A stretch of 64,000 nt of DNA from Arthrobacter sp. AL12 (GCF_029960645.1 NZ_JASBQY010000005.1:62001-126000); one strand, 5' to 3'. Shown: positions 16,315 through 26,187, numbered from the stretch's first letter. A program made the numbers and translations. The notes: generated by a model not told the origin, from the sequence alone.

Positions 16315-17481
16315 ATGCCCGAGCTTGCCCCCCACGTCCGCGACGTCCCCATCAACCAGATCCGCGAAATCACCGAAGCCGCCTGGGGCACCCCCGGCGC
16401 GATCGTGCTGAGCATCGGCGAACCGGGCTTCGCTGTCCCGCGCCATATCCTCGAAGCCGGGATGGCCTGCCTGGACCGCGACGAAACGAACTACACCCCG
16501 AACGCCGGCATTCCGGCCCTGCGCGAGGCCTTCGCGGCCAGGTTCCGGGAACACAACGCGACGCCGGTCGGCGCCGACCGTGTCTACGTCGTCGACGGCG
16601 CCCAGCAGGGCCTGCACTTCGCGATGAGCCTGCTGCTCTCCCCCGGTGACGAAATCCTGATCCCCAATCCGGGCTACCCGACCTTCGCCATGACCAGCAG
16701 CCTGCTGCACGCCGTCCCGGTGCGGTACCCGCTGTATCCCGAGCATGACTTCCAGCCCCGGATCGCGGACATCGAGGAGCTGATCACACCGCGGACCAAG
16801 GTGCTGATCCTCAATTCGCCGTCCAATCCGCTCGGCGCCGTCCTGGGCGAGGAGCTCACCCGCAGCCTCGTGGCCCTGGCCGTCCGGCACGATCTGTGGA
16901 TCATCTCCGACGAATGCTACGAAGCGTTCACGTACGACGTCCCGCATGTGAGCCCCGCCCGCTTCGACAGCGACGTCCCGGGCGAAGCGCGTGTGTTCAC
17001 CTCGCTCACGCTCTCCAAGACCTACGGCCTGACCGGGCTGCGGATCGGCGCCCTGATCTGCCCGCCCGGCCTGGAGCAGAAGATGAACAACGTGATGGAG
17101 GCCATCGTCTCTTGTGTCGCCGCGCCCTCGCAGTACGCGGCGCTGGCCGCGCTGACCGGCCCGCAGGACTACGTCAGCCACGCCCACGCGCACTACCGGG
17201 CCAACCGCGACGCCGCCTCGGCCGTCCTGGCCGCCAAGGGGATACCGTTCCTCACCGCGCAGGGGGCCTTCTACCTCTGGGCGGACGTGTCCCACGCCAG
17301 CGGCGGGGATGTCCGGTCCTGGGTCCGGCGCTTCCTGGCCGATTCCGGGGTGTCCTTCGCCCCGGGCACCGCGTTCGGCTCGATCGGCGAGGGCTGGATC
17401 CGGATTGCCCTCTGCAGCAGCCAGGCCGACCTCGTCGAAGGCCTCGGCCGGCTCCCGGCGCGGGTCGCGGCCGAGGGCTGA
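16315..17481 (+). CDS. Class I/II PLP-dependent aminotransferase
   Basis: 388 residues, fold-type I aminotransferase of the aspartate aminotransferase group. Visible landmarks are SIGEPGFAVP, YTPNAGIPALREAF, NPGYPTF, ILNSPSNPLGAV (substrate-carboxylate Asn), ISDECYEAFTYD, the Schiff-base lysine in SLTLSKTYGLTGLRIG (around 225-240) and a C-terminal GWIRIALC with the conserved Arg. The amino donor cannot be deduced. ATG 16315 directly follows the TAGGAT promoter. Divergent from truB. Confidence 0.88.
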   Translation: MPELAPHVRDVPINQIREITEAAWGTPGAIVLSIGEPGFAVPRHILEAGMACLDRDETNYTPNAGIPALREAFAARFREHNATPVGADRVYVVDGAQQGLHFAMSLLLSPGDEILIPNPGYPTFAMTSSLLHAVPVRYPLYPEHDFQPRIADIEELITPRTKVLILNSPSNPLGAVLGEELTRSLVALAVRHDLWIISDECYEAFTYDVPHVSPARFDSDVPGEARVFTSLTLSKTYGLTGLRIGALICPPGLEQKMNNVMEAIVSCVAAPSQYAALAALTGPQDYVSHAHAHYRANRDAASAVLAAKGIPFLTAQGAFYLWADVSHASGGDVRSWVRRFLADSGVSFAPGTAFGSIGEGWIRIALCSSQADLVEGLGRLPARVAAEG

Positions 17482-17620
17482 CAGCCCGGGCACCGGGTCC
17501 CTGTCCCCTACCGCCGCGGCATTGCAACGCCTAACCTGAGCGCAGTGCGCGGTCTTCGCGTGCGTCGCGGGGCGTACCGCTCCGGGACTGGTGTGTCGGG
17601 GTTCCGTCAGGGAGGTTCGC

Positions 17621-17830
17621 ATGTGGTGGCAGGATTTGTTATGGGGCATCTGGAACGGGCTCACGGCGTGGATTGTGCTGATCGCGCACGTCTTCGGCCA
17701 GTGGAGTGAATTCCCGTTCTACAACTCGGCCCGCGCCGGGAACTGGTACGACTTCGGCTTCCTGCTGGGGGTCGGCTCGCCCCTCCTGGGCGGCCTGGGC
17801 GCCCAAGGCGCGCGGAGCCGGCGCCGCTGA
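17621..17830 (+). CDS. Small tryptophan-rich membrane protein
   Basis: 69 residues: one strong hydrophobic segment (LTAWIVLIAHVFGQW), a conserved-looking FPFYNSARAGNWYDFGFLLG stretch, a second weak hydrophobic part and a basic tail. Small proteins of this pattern occur widely in actinobacteria without known function. ATG 17621 has GGGAGG 5 nt upstream, a strong ribosome site. Confidence 0.7.
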   Translation: MWWQDLLWGIWNGLTAWIVLIAHVFGQWSEFPFYNSARAGNWYDFGFLLGVGSPLLGGLGAQGARSRRR

Positions 17831-17883
17831 CTTCCTGGGCCCGCGGGGCCGCGCCGCGGCCCACTCCACCGGGCCGGACGGCC

Positions 17884-18230
17884 TCACAGTATGATCTCTT
17901 CCTCCGGCGACAATTGCGGCGGGGGCCTGTGGGCGAACGACAGCCTGACGATGAAGTGGGCCTCGGAGCAGTTCTGCGCGGTGATGGCCCCCGCCTCACC
18001 GGCCAGCTCTACGCCGAACTGAAGCTCCAGCTGCGCTGCGCCGACTTCCCTCAGGACCTCCGCCGCCGCGTTGGCCGCCGGCCGGATGGCGGCAAGGGCA
18101 TCCTCCAGCCGCCGCCCGGCGTCGGTGATTCCCTGCTCGTTCCGTGCGGGCGTTCGACGCCGAAGCTGTCATCGGCGACCTCGACCAGCACCGTCCCGGA
18201 ACCCACTTCGTAGCGCAGTATCCCGGTCAT
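17884..18230 (-). pseudogene. Frameshifted small gene resembling CU044_2847 (Trypco1-like) family
   Basis: ATG 18230 follows a strong GGAGGAAGCA site and opens MTGILRYEVGSGTVLVEVAD, but the frame loses sense after VER. Adding one base in the C-run at 18148-18150 restores VERPARNEQGITDAGRRLED and continues through LEDALAAIRPAANAAAEVL and LQFGVELAGEAGAI to a TGA at 17884, giving about 115 residues. The restored protein resembles the CU044_2847 family (from memory), small domains found near proteases and STAND NTPases. It is either a genuine frameshift or a homopolymer sequencing error. It lies 28 bp after the thioredoxin gene. Confidence 0.65.
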
Positions 18231-18258
18231 TGCTTCCTCCATTTCGCCCGCGGGACGC

Positions 18259-18696
18259 TCACGGTTTGCCCGCCGCCAGCGCCCCGTCGAGCCATTGGCG
18301 CAGGGCCGCGGCCGGCGGAGCACCCGCCTGCCGGGCGACCACTTTGCCGTCCCGGATGACCAGCATGGTCGGAATGGCCTGGACGTCGAAGCGCCGTGAG
18401 AGCGCCGGTGACTTATCGACGTCGACCTTGACGAGCTTGACCCGGCCGGCCCGCTCCTGGGCCAGTTTGTCCAGCACGGGGCTGACCATGCGGCAGGGAC
18501 CGCACCAGGCTGCCCAGAAATCGATCAGGGCGGGCGTTGAGGACTGCTCGGCGATGACAGCGAAGTCGGCGTCGCCGGCGTCGACAATCCAGGGCAGGTC
18601 CGTGCGGCAGTTCCCGCAGCGCGGATGGCCGGCAGCCGCCGTCGGTATCCGGTTGGTCTTCCCGCACTGGGGGCATGTAATCAGGCTGGAGCCCAC
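18259..18696 (-). CDS. Thioredoxin-2-type protein with zinc ribbon
   Basis: 145 residues. The N terminus has a CxxC...CxxC zinc ribbon (TCPQCGKTNRIP and HPRCGNCRTDLP), as in TrxC (thioredoxin 2). The thioredoxin domain follows, with active site WAAWCGPCRM (around residue 70-79), the cis-proline IPTMLVIRDGK and KLVKVDVDKSP. It reduces protein disulfides in the cytoplasm. GTG 18696 is chosen because the zinc ribbon begins five residues later; upstream in-frame sequence is unlike the family. The broken small gene follows in the same direction. Confidence 0.85.
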   Translation of the reverse strand: MGSSLITCPQCGKTNRIPTAAAGHPRCGNCRTDLPWIVDAGDADFAVIAEQSSTPALIDFWAAWCGPCRMVSPVLDKLAQERAGRVKLVKVDVDKSPALSRRFDVQAIPTMLVIRDGKVVARQAGAPPAAALRQWLDGALAAGKP

Positions 18697-18802
18697 GGAC
18701 CGCCGCCTTCCCGAGTCCCCGCAGTCATGGTTCCATAGGACGCCCACGCGCGGAGCGGGCATAGAGTCCAAAGTCCCCGGCCAGGCCATGGCGGCCGAGA
18801 CC

Positions 18803-18862
18803 GTCAGGGTGGCCGTCAGGGTGCCCGTGAGGGTGCCCGTCAGGGTGGCCGTCAGGGTGGCC
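18803..18862. repeat. 12-bp tandem repeat
   Basis: Five units of GTCAGGGTGGCC, two with G-to-C changes, end 4 bp before the stop codon of the guanine deaminase gene, between it and the thioredoxin gene. The unit has some self-complementarity but no strong hairpin. No gene lies here. Confidence 0.8.
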
Positions 18863-18866
18863 GTCG

Positions 18867-19352
18867 TCAGTATTCAACGCGGTCCGGGTTGTCATGCCAG
18901 GCCTGGAAGGGAACGTCCGCCGCCGGGACGGCTGTTTGGCGGACCGGCATCAGGTCTGGCCGGCTGCCGTCGAAGTACTCATAGAACAGCGCATCGTCGA
19001 ATCCGGCTCCCGCAGCGGCCTGACGGTCCGCGGCGAAGTGGACCTGGCCAATGCGGGCCCAGAGGGCGGCAGCGAGGCACAGCGGGCACGGTTCGCAGCT
19101 GGCATAGAGCACGGCGCCGCTCAGATCAAAAGTGGCGGACGCGGCGGCGGCCGTGCGGATGGCAACCACCTCGGCGTGGGCTGTGGGATCGTTGTCCCGC
19201 GTGACGTGGTTGACGCCCTCGTGGATCCGCCCGTCGGGGGTCACCACCAGCGCCCCGAACGGTCCGCCGCCCGCGGCCACATTGGCGGCGGCGAGCCCGA
19301 TGGCCTGATCCAGGAAGCGGTTGATGTCGGAAGCTGAGGGTGCCGTGACCAT
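18867..19352 (-). CDS. Guanine deaminase-type nucleoside/base deaminase
   Basis: 161 residues of the cytidine/deoxycytidylate deaminase superfamily. Zinc ligands are in DPTAHAEVVAIR (HAE) and ASCEPCPLCLAA (PCxxC). The C-terminal WHDNPDRVEY tail and the FYEYFDGSRPDL segment resemble small bacterial guanine deaminases (GuaD of the Bacillus subtilis type), which convert guanine to xanthine. TATGAT lies exactly 6 nt before ATG 19352, consistent with a leaderless mRNA. tRNA-adenosine deaminase (TadA) is a less likely alternative. Confidence 0.75.
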   Translation of the reverse strand: MVTAPSASDINRFLDQAIGLAAANVAAGGGPFGALVVTPDGRIHEGVNHVTRDNDPTAHAEVVAIRTAAAASATFDLSGAVLYASCEPCPLCLAAALWARIGQVHFAADRQAAAGAGFDDALFYEYFDGSRPDLMPVRQTAVPAADVPFQAWHDNPDRVEY

Positions 19353-19412
19353 GGTCCGATCATAGCCAGCAACTCCCTCTGCCCCAGCAGATCCCTGGCC
19401 ACCGCGCAGGCA

Positions 19413-19441
19413 TCGACTTTGCGTCGCCGAGGGCTTAATAT
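19413..19441 (+). promoter_or_regulatory. Probable promoter of the ScyD-like gene
   Basis: TCGACT (19413-19418), a 17-bp spacer and TAATAT (19436-19441) form a reasonable -35/-10 pair. The transcript would start near 19448 with a leader of about 90 nt containing the GGTCTCAAGGGTCTCAAGG direct repeat just before the gene. Confidence 0.45.
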
Positions 19442-19536
19442 CCGCTTGGGGGGCCGTCAATACGACAGCTACCTTAACACCGGTCTCAAGGGTCTCAAGG
19501 ATGTGGATTCCTCATCACTCGCCCCGGGAGCCAACC

Positions 19537-20664
19537 ATGAGAAAGAAATTGTCATTGCCCGCCACGGCTGCCACGGTCGCCGTGTTCCTCGCTACCGGGT
19601 CAGCTGCCGGCGCAGCGCCGGACGGCCCGTCGGTGGCAGCCGCACGGTACGCGGCACCGGTTCCGCTCACCGGCGGACTGGTGGGGCCGCTGCATGTCAG
19701 CGCCGGTCGCGACGGCTCCGTCACGGTGAGCGAATCCTTTGCCGGCCGGCTGACCAGGGTCGACTCCGAGGGGAACAAGAAAGTCCTCTACGAATCCCCT
19801 GACTGGAGCGTTGCGGGCAACGACCGGCGGGATGGGAGGACCTATTTCCTGGAGAGCCAGGGCGCCGGACCCCATCCGGCCGAGCTCGCCGGCCACGTCC
19901 GGATCATCGACGACGACGGGCGCCAGCGGACCCTGGGTGACTTCGCCGCCCTGGAAACGGAGGAGAACTCCGATGGGGATACCCGGTACGGCTTCCGTGA
20001 CCTGCCAGCGGGCTGCGAAGCGGAGCTGCCGGTCAACATGCCCGCCGGCTACAGGGGTGAAGTTGATTCGCATCCGTACGGGATCGCCGTTACCGAGGAG
20101 ACCATCTACGTCGCCGATGCGGGGGCGAACAGTGTGGTGTCGGTTGATACCCGCAGCGGCGAGACCAGGACGGTCGCTGTACTGCCGCCGCGGCCCTACA
20201 AGATCACCACGGCAGCTGCGGCCTCCAACGGGCTGCCGGACTGCGTCGTGGGAACGACCTATGACTTCGAGGCCGTCCCGACCGATGTCGCCGTCGGGCC
20301 GGATGGCTGGCTGTACATCACGTCGCTCCCCGGCGGCCCCGAAGATCCGGCACTGGGTGCCCGCGGGGCGATCTTCAAGGTGGACCCCGACGACGACGAG
20401 GTGAAGCTCGTCGCGGATGAGATCATGACGCCCACGGGACTCGCCCTGAACAAGGACGGCGACCTGTATGTCGCCTCCCTGTTCGGCGAAGGTGTGCTCA
20501 GGATCGACCCCCACTCAGGCGACCAGACGGTGGTGCTTGGGGCCGGATTCGCCGCCGACGTGGACCTCCGCGGTGATTCCCTGTATGCCACGGTCAACGC
20601 CCTGCCCGGACCCGACGGCAAGCCAGACGGCCAGGTGATGCAGCTGAATCTGCGGGACGGGTGA
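19537..20664 (+). CDS. Secreted ScyD/ScyE-family beta-propeller-like protein
   Basis: 375 residues. A signal peptide (MRKKLSLPATAATVAVFLAT, then GSAAGAAPDG) predicts export. The body has repeated propeller-like motifs (GPLHVSAGRDGSVTVSESF, HPYGIAVTEETIYVADAGAN, PTDVAVGPDGWLYITSLPGG, PTGLALNKDGDLYVASLFG), the pattern of ScyD/ScyE-family proteins found in many actinobacteria with no defined enzymatic role. ATG 19537 follows GGGAG. A strong bidirectional hairpin terminator lies 43 bp after the stop codon. Confidence 0.8.
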   Translation: MRKKLSLPATAATVAVFLATGSAAGAAPDGPSVAAARYAAPVPLTGGLVGPLHVSAGRDGSVTVSESFAGRLTRVDSEGNKKVLYESPDWSVAGNDRRDGRTYFLESQGAGPHPAELAGHVRIIDDDGRQRTLGDFAALETEENSDGDTRYGFRDLPAGCEAELPVNMPAGYRGEVDSHPYGIAVTEETIYVADAGANSVVSVDTRSGETRTVAVLPPRPYKITTAAAASNGLPDCVVGTTYDFEAVPTDVAVGPDGWLYITSLPGGPEDPALGARGAIFKVDPDDDEVKLVADEIMTPTGLALNKDGDLYVASLFGEGVLRIDPHSGDQTVVLGAGFAADVDLRGDSLYATVNALPGPDGKPDGQVMQLNLRDG

Positions 20665-20706
20665 GATCGCGGGCCACCGGCTCCTGACGGGACAGCGCAG
20701 CAGCCA

Positions 20707-20748
20707 CACATTAACGGCCGGCCCCTCCCGGGGCCGGCCGTTAATGTG
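20707..20748. terminator. Bidirectional terminator between the ScyD-like gene and rbfA
   Basis: A perfect 19-bp inverted repeat (20707-20725 with 20730-20748; arm core TTAACGGCCGGCCCC) with a 4-nt TCCC loop lies between two convergent genes. The A/T-containing outer arms give short T-rich tails on both strands. It is one of the strongest hairpins in the window. Confidence 0.8.
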
Positions 20749-20791
20749 CAGAACTGCATTGGTTCAGGACTGCGTCGACGCTCGGGTAGGG

Positions 20792-21301
20792 CTACTTGTT
20801 GCTGTCCTCGTCGACGTCGTCTTCGTTGGTGAGGTCCAGGTCCTCTTCGTCGAAGTCGTCCTCGTCGAGCTCCACATCCTGCGGGGTGTCGCTCTTGTAC
20901 GGGTCGGCATCTCCGGCGTGCTTGGCGCTGGCAGCGAGTGCGGCCACCTCGGCGTCGCGCTTCTTCGCAGCCCGGAGGAGCTCCTCCAGGTTGGAGGCGT
21001 TGACCGGGATCTGGTCCGCCACGAACTCCAGGGTCGGGGTCAGCCGGACAGTGACGTTCCGTCCGACTTCCTGCCGGAGCACGCCCTTGGCCTTCTCAAG
21101 CCCCTTGGCAGCCTCAGCCTGGACCAACTCGTCACCGAACACGGTGTAGTAGATCGTGGCATGCTGAAGATCGTTGGTCACACGCGCATCAGTGACGGTG
21201 ACGCCCTCAAGCCGGGGATCCTTGACCCTCCGGCCCAGCGCCTCGGCAACAACAACCTTAATCCGCTGCGCCAACTTGGCAGCCCGTGCGGGATCAGCCA
21301 T
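20792..21301 (-). CDS. rbfA: 30S ribosome-binding factor A
   Basis: 169 residues. A single KH-like domain protein needed for maturation of the 16S rRNA 5' end. The domain spans residues 1-110 (RAAKLAQRIKVVVAEALGRR, DPRLEGVTVTDARVTNDLQHATIYYTV, LRLTP-type VRLTPTLEFVAD). An acidic tail of about 45 residues, rich in Asp and Glu, extends beyond the minimal family length. ATG 21301 has GGAGTGGAA upstream; an in-frame ATG further upstream lacks one. Preceded by infB. Confidence 0.95.
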   Translation of the reverse strand: MADPARAAKLAQRIKVVVAEALGRRVKDPRLEGVTVTDARVTNDLQHATIYYTVFGDELVQAEAAKGLEKAKGVLRQEVGRNVTVRLTPTLEFVADQIPVNASNLEELLRAAKKRDAEVAALAASAKHAGDADPYKSDTPQDVELDEDDFDEEDLDLTNEDDVDEDSNK

Positions 21302-21545
21302 TTCCACTCCTAAAAATTTGGATGTACGACGGCGCGTAAACGGCGTACGTACACACTTCTGGTTTGTTGCCACGCGCCTAAGGCAAGCCTACGACGGACC
21401 CGTTGGTTTTTTTCCGGCGGCCTGGGAGTGGCATCGGGCCTGCCGGAGCTGGGCGGCCGACGTCGTCAGACGTTGGCCGCCCAGCGCAGGGGCGGGGCCG
21501 CCGGAAAAAATCCAACGGCCCCGCACCTGTAACGCACAGACAGAC

Positions 21546-24449
21546 TTAGACGCGCGGCTTTTCGCGCATCTCGAAGGTCTCGATGGTGTCACCTTCGTTG
21601 ATGTCGTTGAACGAGCCAAGACCGATACCACACTCGAAGTCCGTGCGGACCTCGGTGGCGTCGTCCTTGAAGCGCTTGAGCGTCTCAACCGTGAGGTTCT
21701 CACCGATGACCTTGCCGTCGCGGCTGACACGGGCCTTCGCGTTGCGTCGGATAACACCCGAGCGCACGATCGAGCCTGCAATGTTGCCGAACTTGGAGGA
21801 ACGGAACACTTCGCGGACCTCGGCGGTGCCAAGCTGGACCTCTTCGTATTCCGGCTTGAGCATGCCCTTGAGGGCTGCCTCAATGTCATCAATTGCTGCG
21901 TAGATGACGGAGTAGAAGCGCATGTCCACGCCTTCGCGGTCTGCCAGTTCGGCAACACGCTCGGCGGGCTTGACGTTGAAGCCGATGATGACGGCGCTGT
22001 CGACCGTCGCCAGGTTGACGTCGTTCTGAGTGATCGCACCGACACCGCGGTGGATAACGCGGAGCTGGACACCCTCGCCGACGTCGATCTTGAGCAGCGC
22101 GTCTTCGAGGGCTTCCACGGCACCGGACACGTCACCCTTGAGGATGAGGTTGAGGGTGTCGATCTTGCCATCGGCGACGGCCTGGTCGAAGTCTTCCAGG
22201 CTGATGCGCTTGCGGCGCTTGGCCAGTGCGGCGTTGCGGTCCGCAGCTTCACGCTTCTCGGCGATCTGGCGGGCGGTGCGCTCGTCGGCGGTCACGAAGA
22301 ACGTGTCGCCGGCGCGCGGGACGTTCGACAGACCCAGTACCTGCACGGGGCGGGACGGGCCGGCCTCGGTCAGGGAGCTGCCGTCGTCGTCGAACATCGC
22401 ACGGACGCGGCCGTGGGCCGTGCCTGCCACGATGGTGTCGCCGATGTGCAGGGTGCCGGACTGAACCAGGACGGTAGCGACCGCGCCGCGGCCCTTGTCC
22501 AGGTTGGCTTCAATCGCGATACCGCGGGCGTCCTTGTTCGGGTTGGCGCGCATGTCCAGGGCTGCATCTGCGGTGAGCAGGACGGCCTCGAGCAGCTCGT
22601 CGATATTCAGGTTCTGGCGGGCAGAGACCTCCACGAACATGGTGTCGCCACCGTACTCTTCCGGAACCAGTCCGTACTCGGTCAGCTGGCCGCGGACCTT
22701 CTCCGGGTTGGCGCCTTCCTTGTCGATCTTGTTCACAGCCACGACGATCGGCACGTTGGCCGCCTGCGCGTGGTTGAGGGCTTCAACGGTCTGGGGCATC
22801 ACGCCGTCGTCCGCTGCGACCACGAGGATGGCAATGTCGGTGACCTTCGCACCACGGGCACGCATGGCGGTGAACGCCTCGTGGCCCGGAGTATCGATGA
22901 AGGTGATCTTGCGATCGATACCCTCGTGAGCATGTGTGACCTGGTAAGCACCGATGTGCTGCGTGATGCCGCCGTGCTCGCCCGCCATAACGTCGGACTT
23001 GCGGATGGCATCGAGCAGGCGGGTCTTACCGTGGTCAACGTGACCCATGACGGTGACAACCGGAGGACGTGCCTCGAGTTCCTCGTCGCCTTCGGCTTCC
23101 AGCTCGGCGTCGAAGTCGATGTCGAAGCCGGAGAGCAGGTCGCGCTCTTCGTCCTCCGGGGACACGACCTGGAGCTTGTAGCCAAGCTCCTCGCCGAGCA
23201 GGGCGAAGGTCTCTTCATCCAGCGACTGCGTGGCGGTAGCCATTTCGCCGAGGTGGAAGAGGACGGTCACCAGTGCTGCGGGGTTCGCCTCGATCTTGTC
23301 GGCAAAGTCCGTGATGGACGAGCCTCGGCGAAGCCGGACTACGGTGTTGCCGTCGCCGCGGGGCACACTGACGCCGCCCAGCGACGGAGCACTCATCTGC
23401 TCGAGTTCCTGGCGCTTGGCACGCTTCGACTTGCGCTGCTTGCCGCGGCCTGCGCCGCCCTTACCGAAAGCACCCTGGGTGCCACCGCGACCGCGGCCAC
23501 CCTTGCCGAAGCCACCGCCGGCCGGAGCGCCGCCACCGGCACCGGGGGCACCGGTACCTGGAGCGCCACCCGGACGGCCCGGGCCACGGGCTCCGCCGCC
23601 GGGACGGCCTGCACCAGCGGGTGCGGGACGTTCGGTGCGGTTCGGCATCATGCCGGGAGTCGGACGGTTTCCGCCGGCCCCTGCCGGGCGGCCAGCGCCG
23701 GCTGCGCCGGCCGGACGCGGTGCGCCCGGACGTGCACCCGGAGCGCCGCCGGTGCGGGGAGCACCGGGACGGGGACCACCAGCGCCTGCTGCGGGACGGG
23801 GACCGCCGGGGCGTTCGCCCTCGGTGCGGCTTCCGCCCGGACGCGGCATGCCCTGGGAAGGAGCGAACGGGTTGTTACCCGGACGCGAGGGACGTTCGTT
23901 GTCGCCGCCGCGGCCCCGGGGCATGCCCTGGGACGTAGCGAACGGGTTGTTCCCGGGACGGGGACCGCCCGGGCGGGGTGCAGAGCCACCCTGGCGTGCC
24001 GGAGCAGCCGGGGCTTCAGCCTTGGGGGCCGGACGCGCGCCGGGCTTGGCGCCCGTCGAGGGCGCAGCCGGAGCCTGGGCAGCGGGAGCCGCCGGCGCGG
24101 CCGGTGCTGCCGAGGGAGCCGCCGGAGCGGCACTGGCCGCCGGAGCAGCTGCTGCCGGAGCCGGAGCTTCAGTCTTGGTTTCCGCAACCTTCGGGGCAGC
24201 CGGAGCCGGCGCGGGCGCCGGACGGTTTGCCGAGGGGCTGGCGGGTGCCTTGGGGGCGGACGCAGGCGCTTCGGACTTCGAAGCTGCTGCTGCGTCGGGG
24301 AACGCGTTGCGGAGTTTCCTCACAACGGGGGCCTCAATGGTGGAAGAGGCAGAGCGAACGAATTCGCCCAGTTCCTGCAGTTTGGTTACTGCATCTTTGG
24401 AAGTAATACCGAGCTCTTTAGCAAGCTCATGTACGCGGACCTTGGCCAC
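21546..24449 (-). CDS. infB: Translation initiation factor IF-2
   Basis: 967 residues. The GTPase that places initiator tRNA on the ribosome. An IF2_N domain (1-55, [20 protein letters not shown]) is followed by a 300-residue Pro/Ala/Gly-rich low-complexity region with RPGG and AAPAAPAA runs. The G domain follows, with G1 GHVDHGKT (around 468), DTPGHEAF and VAVNKIDK, then domains II-IV ending in [18 protein letters not shown] 24449 follows GGAGAAAT. The antisense strand is open for more than 1,100 codons, an effect of the biased composition. Confidence 0.97.
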   Translation of the reverse strand: MAKVRVHELAKELGITSKDAVTKLQELGEFVRSASSTIEAPVVRKLRNAFPDAAAASKSEAPASAPKAPASPSANRPAPAPAPAAPKVAETKTEAPAPAAAAPAASAAPAAPSAAPAAPAAPAAQAPAAPSTGAKPGARPAPKAEAPAAPARQGGSAPRPGGPRPGNNPFATSQGMPRGRGGDNERPSRPGNNPFAPSQGMPRPGGSRTEGERPGGPRPAAGAGGPRPGAPRTGGAPGARPGAPRPAGAAGAGRPAGAGGNRPTPGMMPNRTERPAPAGAGRPGGGARGPGRPGGAPGTGAPGAGGGAPAGGGFGKGGRGRGGTQGAFGKGGAGRGKQRKSKRAKRQELEQMSAPSLGGVSVPRGDGNTVVRLRRGSSITDFADKIEANPAALVTVLFHLGEMATATQSLDEETFALLGEELGYKLQVVSPEDEERDLLSGFDIDFDAELEAEGDEELEARPPVVTVMGHVDHGKTRLLDAIRKSDVMAGEHGGITQHIGAYQVTHAHEGIDRKITFIDTPGHEAFTAMRARGAKVTDIAILVVAADDGVMPQTVEALNHAQAANVPIVVAVNKIDKEGANPEKVRGQLTEYGLVPEEYGGDTMFVEVSARQNLNIDELLEAVLLTADAALDMRANPNKDARGIAIEANLDKGRGAVATVLVQSGTLHIGDTIVAGTAHGRVRAMFDDDGSSLTEAGPSRPVQVLGLSNVPRAGDTFFVTADERTARQIAEKREAADRNAALAKRRKRISLEDFDQAVADGKIDTLNLILKGDVSGAVEALEDALLKIDVGEGVQLRVIHRGVGAITQNDVNLATVDSAVIIGFNVKPAERVAELADREGVDMRFYSVIYAAIDDIEAALKGMLKPEYEEVQLGTAEVREVFRSSKFGNIAGSIVRSGVIRRNAKARVSRDGKVIGENLTVETLKRFKDDATEVRTDFECGIGLGSFNDINEGDTIETFEMREKPRV

Positions 24450-24601
24450 ATTTCTCCTGTCTCGGTCCGCACCGAGCCAGGCACGAACCGTCTACTTCTT
24501 AATGCGGACCTCCGCCGCGAGTGCAGCTGAAAGGTCCATTGCAGAGCGCAACAAAGTTGTCATCGTTGCGCACTCATCGCTGGGAACTCATCGGGTTTCC
24601 A

Positions 24602-24943
24602 TCAGTTTTCTGACCCGCTTTCAGGTTGGACGGTTGTTGCTGCGGCCACCGGGGTGTCCACGGCTTGCGTGCCCGCCAGGATCCGGCGTTCGACGTCGGC
24701 TGTTCCGGCAGCGCCGTTGAGGGCGCGTCCAAACGCTCGACGTTTGACCGCCAGTGCCAGGCACTTTTCGCTGGGGTGCAGCCATGCACCCCGGCCAGCC
24801 ATCCGGCGTCGTTCATCCACTACGACGGCGGATGAACCGCTGCCGTCGGCGACGAGCCGGAGTAGCTCCGACCGCGACCCCTTCTTCCGGCATCCGATAC
24901 AGGTACGCTGCGGCTGATTCTCGAGGTGTTGCACGTGTGCCAC
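24602..24943 (-). CDS. ylxR: YlxR (DUF448) RNA-binding-like protein
   Basis: 113 residues. The YlxR domain occupies about residues 10-85: RTCIGCRKKGSRSELLRLV, then GRGAWLHPSEKCLALAVKRRAF. It sits between nusA and infB, its invariant position. YlxR proteins bind RNA or act as nucleoid-associated regulators in some species. The last 25 residues are variable. The GTG at 24943 lacks a clear ribosome site, and a GTG three codons later is equally possible. Confidence 0.9.
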   Translation of the reverse strand: MAHVQHLENQPQRTCIGCRKKGSRSELLRLVADGSGSSAVVVDERRRMAGRGAWLHPSEKCLALAVKRRAFGRALNGAAGTADVERRILAGTQAVDTPVAAATTVQPESGSEN

Positions 24944-25206
24944 TTACGAGTATCTTCCTGCCAGTACATATCTGCCGGTCCCGGGTTCCGGAACCGGCCT
25001 GGCCAAGGGTTGTCATCAACACCTTCGCCGGACGCAGAACCGGACGCGTAAGGGACACGCGGATACCGGCCGTTAGGCGCGGTCATGTCTATTCTAGCCC
25101 CTCAATCGCCCGGGCCCCGAACTTGCGGGGCCACGGATGCTGACGGTCGGCCCGAACCAGGGCCCTTGAGTTGCGGCCCTCTTGACGGGGGCCACTGAGT
25201 TGGGGC
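24944..25206 (-). other. 263-bp nusA-ylxR gap without a gene
   Basis: No supported gene. TAGAAT on the minus strand (25091-25096) could be the -10 of an internal promoter for ylxR-infB, but no -35 is visible. The segment 25160-25206 repeats the pattern GGGCCnnTGAGTTG twice. A start-to-start frame that would overlap ylxR was considered and rejected. Confidence 0.3.
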
Positions 25207-26187
25207 CTATTTGTCGCGGCTGACCGCGGCGTCCGAGACGATGTCGATCCGCCAGCCGGTGAGCTTGGCGGCGAGGCGGGCGTTCTGGCCTTCCTTGCCG
25301 ATGGCGAGGGAGAGCTGGTAATCCGGGACCACGACGCGGGCCGAACGCGTTGCCTCGTCGGTGATGGTGACCGAATTCACCCGTGACGGTGAGAGTGCGC
25401 TGGCGATGAAGGTTGCCGGATCGTCGCTGTAATCGACGATGTCGATTTTTTCGTCGTTCAGTTCGTTCATGACCGCACGGACGCGTGAACCCATTTCGCC
25501 GATGCAGGCGCCCTTGGCGTTGATGCCGGGGTTGTTGGCCTTGACCGCCATCTTGGTGCGGTGCCCGGCTTCACGGGCGAGGGCGACGATCTCCACGGAG
25601 CGGTCCGCGATTTCCGGAACTTCCATTTCGAAGAGCTTCCGCACGAGGCCCGGGTGTGAGCGGGACAGCGTGATGGAAGGTCCCTTGGTGCCGCGGTGCA
25701 CGTCGATCACGAAGGCACGGAGCCGGTTGCCGTGGATGTACTTCTCCCCCGGCACCTGCTCGGGCGGCGGCAGCAGCGCCTCCACCGAGCCCAGGTTGAC
25801 CTGGATCATGTGCGGATTGTTGCCCTGCTGGATGGTACCGGCCACCAGCTCGCCCTCGCGGCCCTTGAACTCGCCGAGGACGTTGTCGTCCTCAACATCG
25901 CGCAGGCGCTGCAGGATGATCTGCCGTGCTGTGCTGGCGGCGATGCGGCCGAAGCCGGCGGGGGTGTCCTCGAATTCGCCGATGGGGTCGCCGTCGTCGT
26001 CGATCTCCGTGGCCCAGATAGTCACGTGGCCGCTCTTGCGGTCCAGTTCGGCCCGGGCCTTCTCGAAGGCTCCCGGCGTCTTGTGGTAGGCCACCAGCAG
26101 GGCCTGCTCGATCGTCGGAATCAGGAGATCCAGCGGGATTTCACGCTCACGCTCCAGGAGTCTCAGTGCGCTCATGTCAATATCCAT
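25207..26187 (-). CDS. nusA: Transcription termination/antitermination factor NusA
   Basis: 326 residues, the shorter actinobacterial form without the C-terminal acidic repeats of E. coli NusA. An N-terminal RNAP-binding domain (1-120) is followed by an S1 domain ([14 protein letters not shown]) and two KH domains ([20 protein letters not shown] and [20 protein letters not shown]). It modulates pausing and Rho-dependent and intrinsic termination. Its ATG at 26187 overlaps the rimP stop (TAATG), so the two are coupled. Confidence 0.97.
   Translation of the reverse strand: MDIDMSALRLLEREREIPLDLLIPTIEQALLVAYHKTPGAFEKARAELDRKSGHVTIWATEIDDDGDPIGEFEDTPAGFGRIAASTARQIILQRLRDVEDDNVLGEFKGREGELVAGTIQQGNNPHMIQVNLGSVEALLPPPEQVPGEKYIHGNRLRAFVIDVHRGTKGPSITLSRSHPGLVRKLFEMEVPEIADRSVEIVALAREAGHRTKMAVKANNPGINAKGACIGEMGSRVRAVMNELNDEKIDIVDYSDDPATFIASALSPSRVNSVTITDEATRSARVVVPDYQLSLAIGKEGQNARLAAKLTGWRIDIVSDAAVSRDK

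Noticed and set aside
21174-24530. Plus-strand open frame of more than 1,100 codons opposite infB
   Set aside because: It is antisense to a certain gene. Its translation is low-complexity Gly/Arg/Ala repeats mirroring the Pro/Ala/Gly region of IF-2; high GC at third positions keeps antisense frames open.
24820-25086. 88-codon minus-strand frame with TAGAAT 4 nt upstream of its ATG
   Set aside because: The spacing is too short for the leaderless pattern seen elsewhere, and its second half merely overlaps ylxR out of frame.
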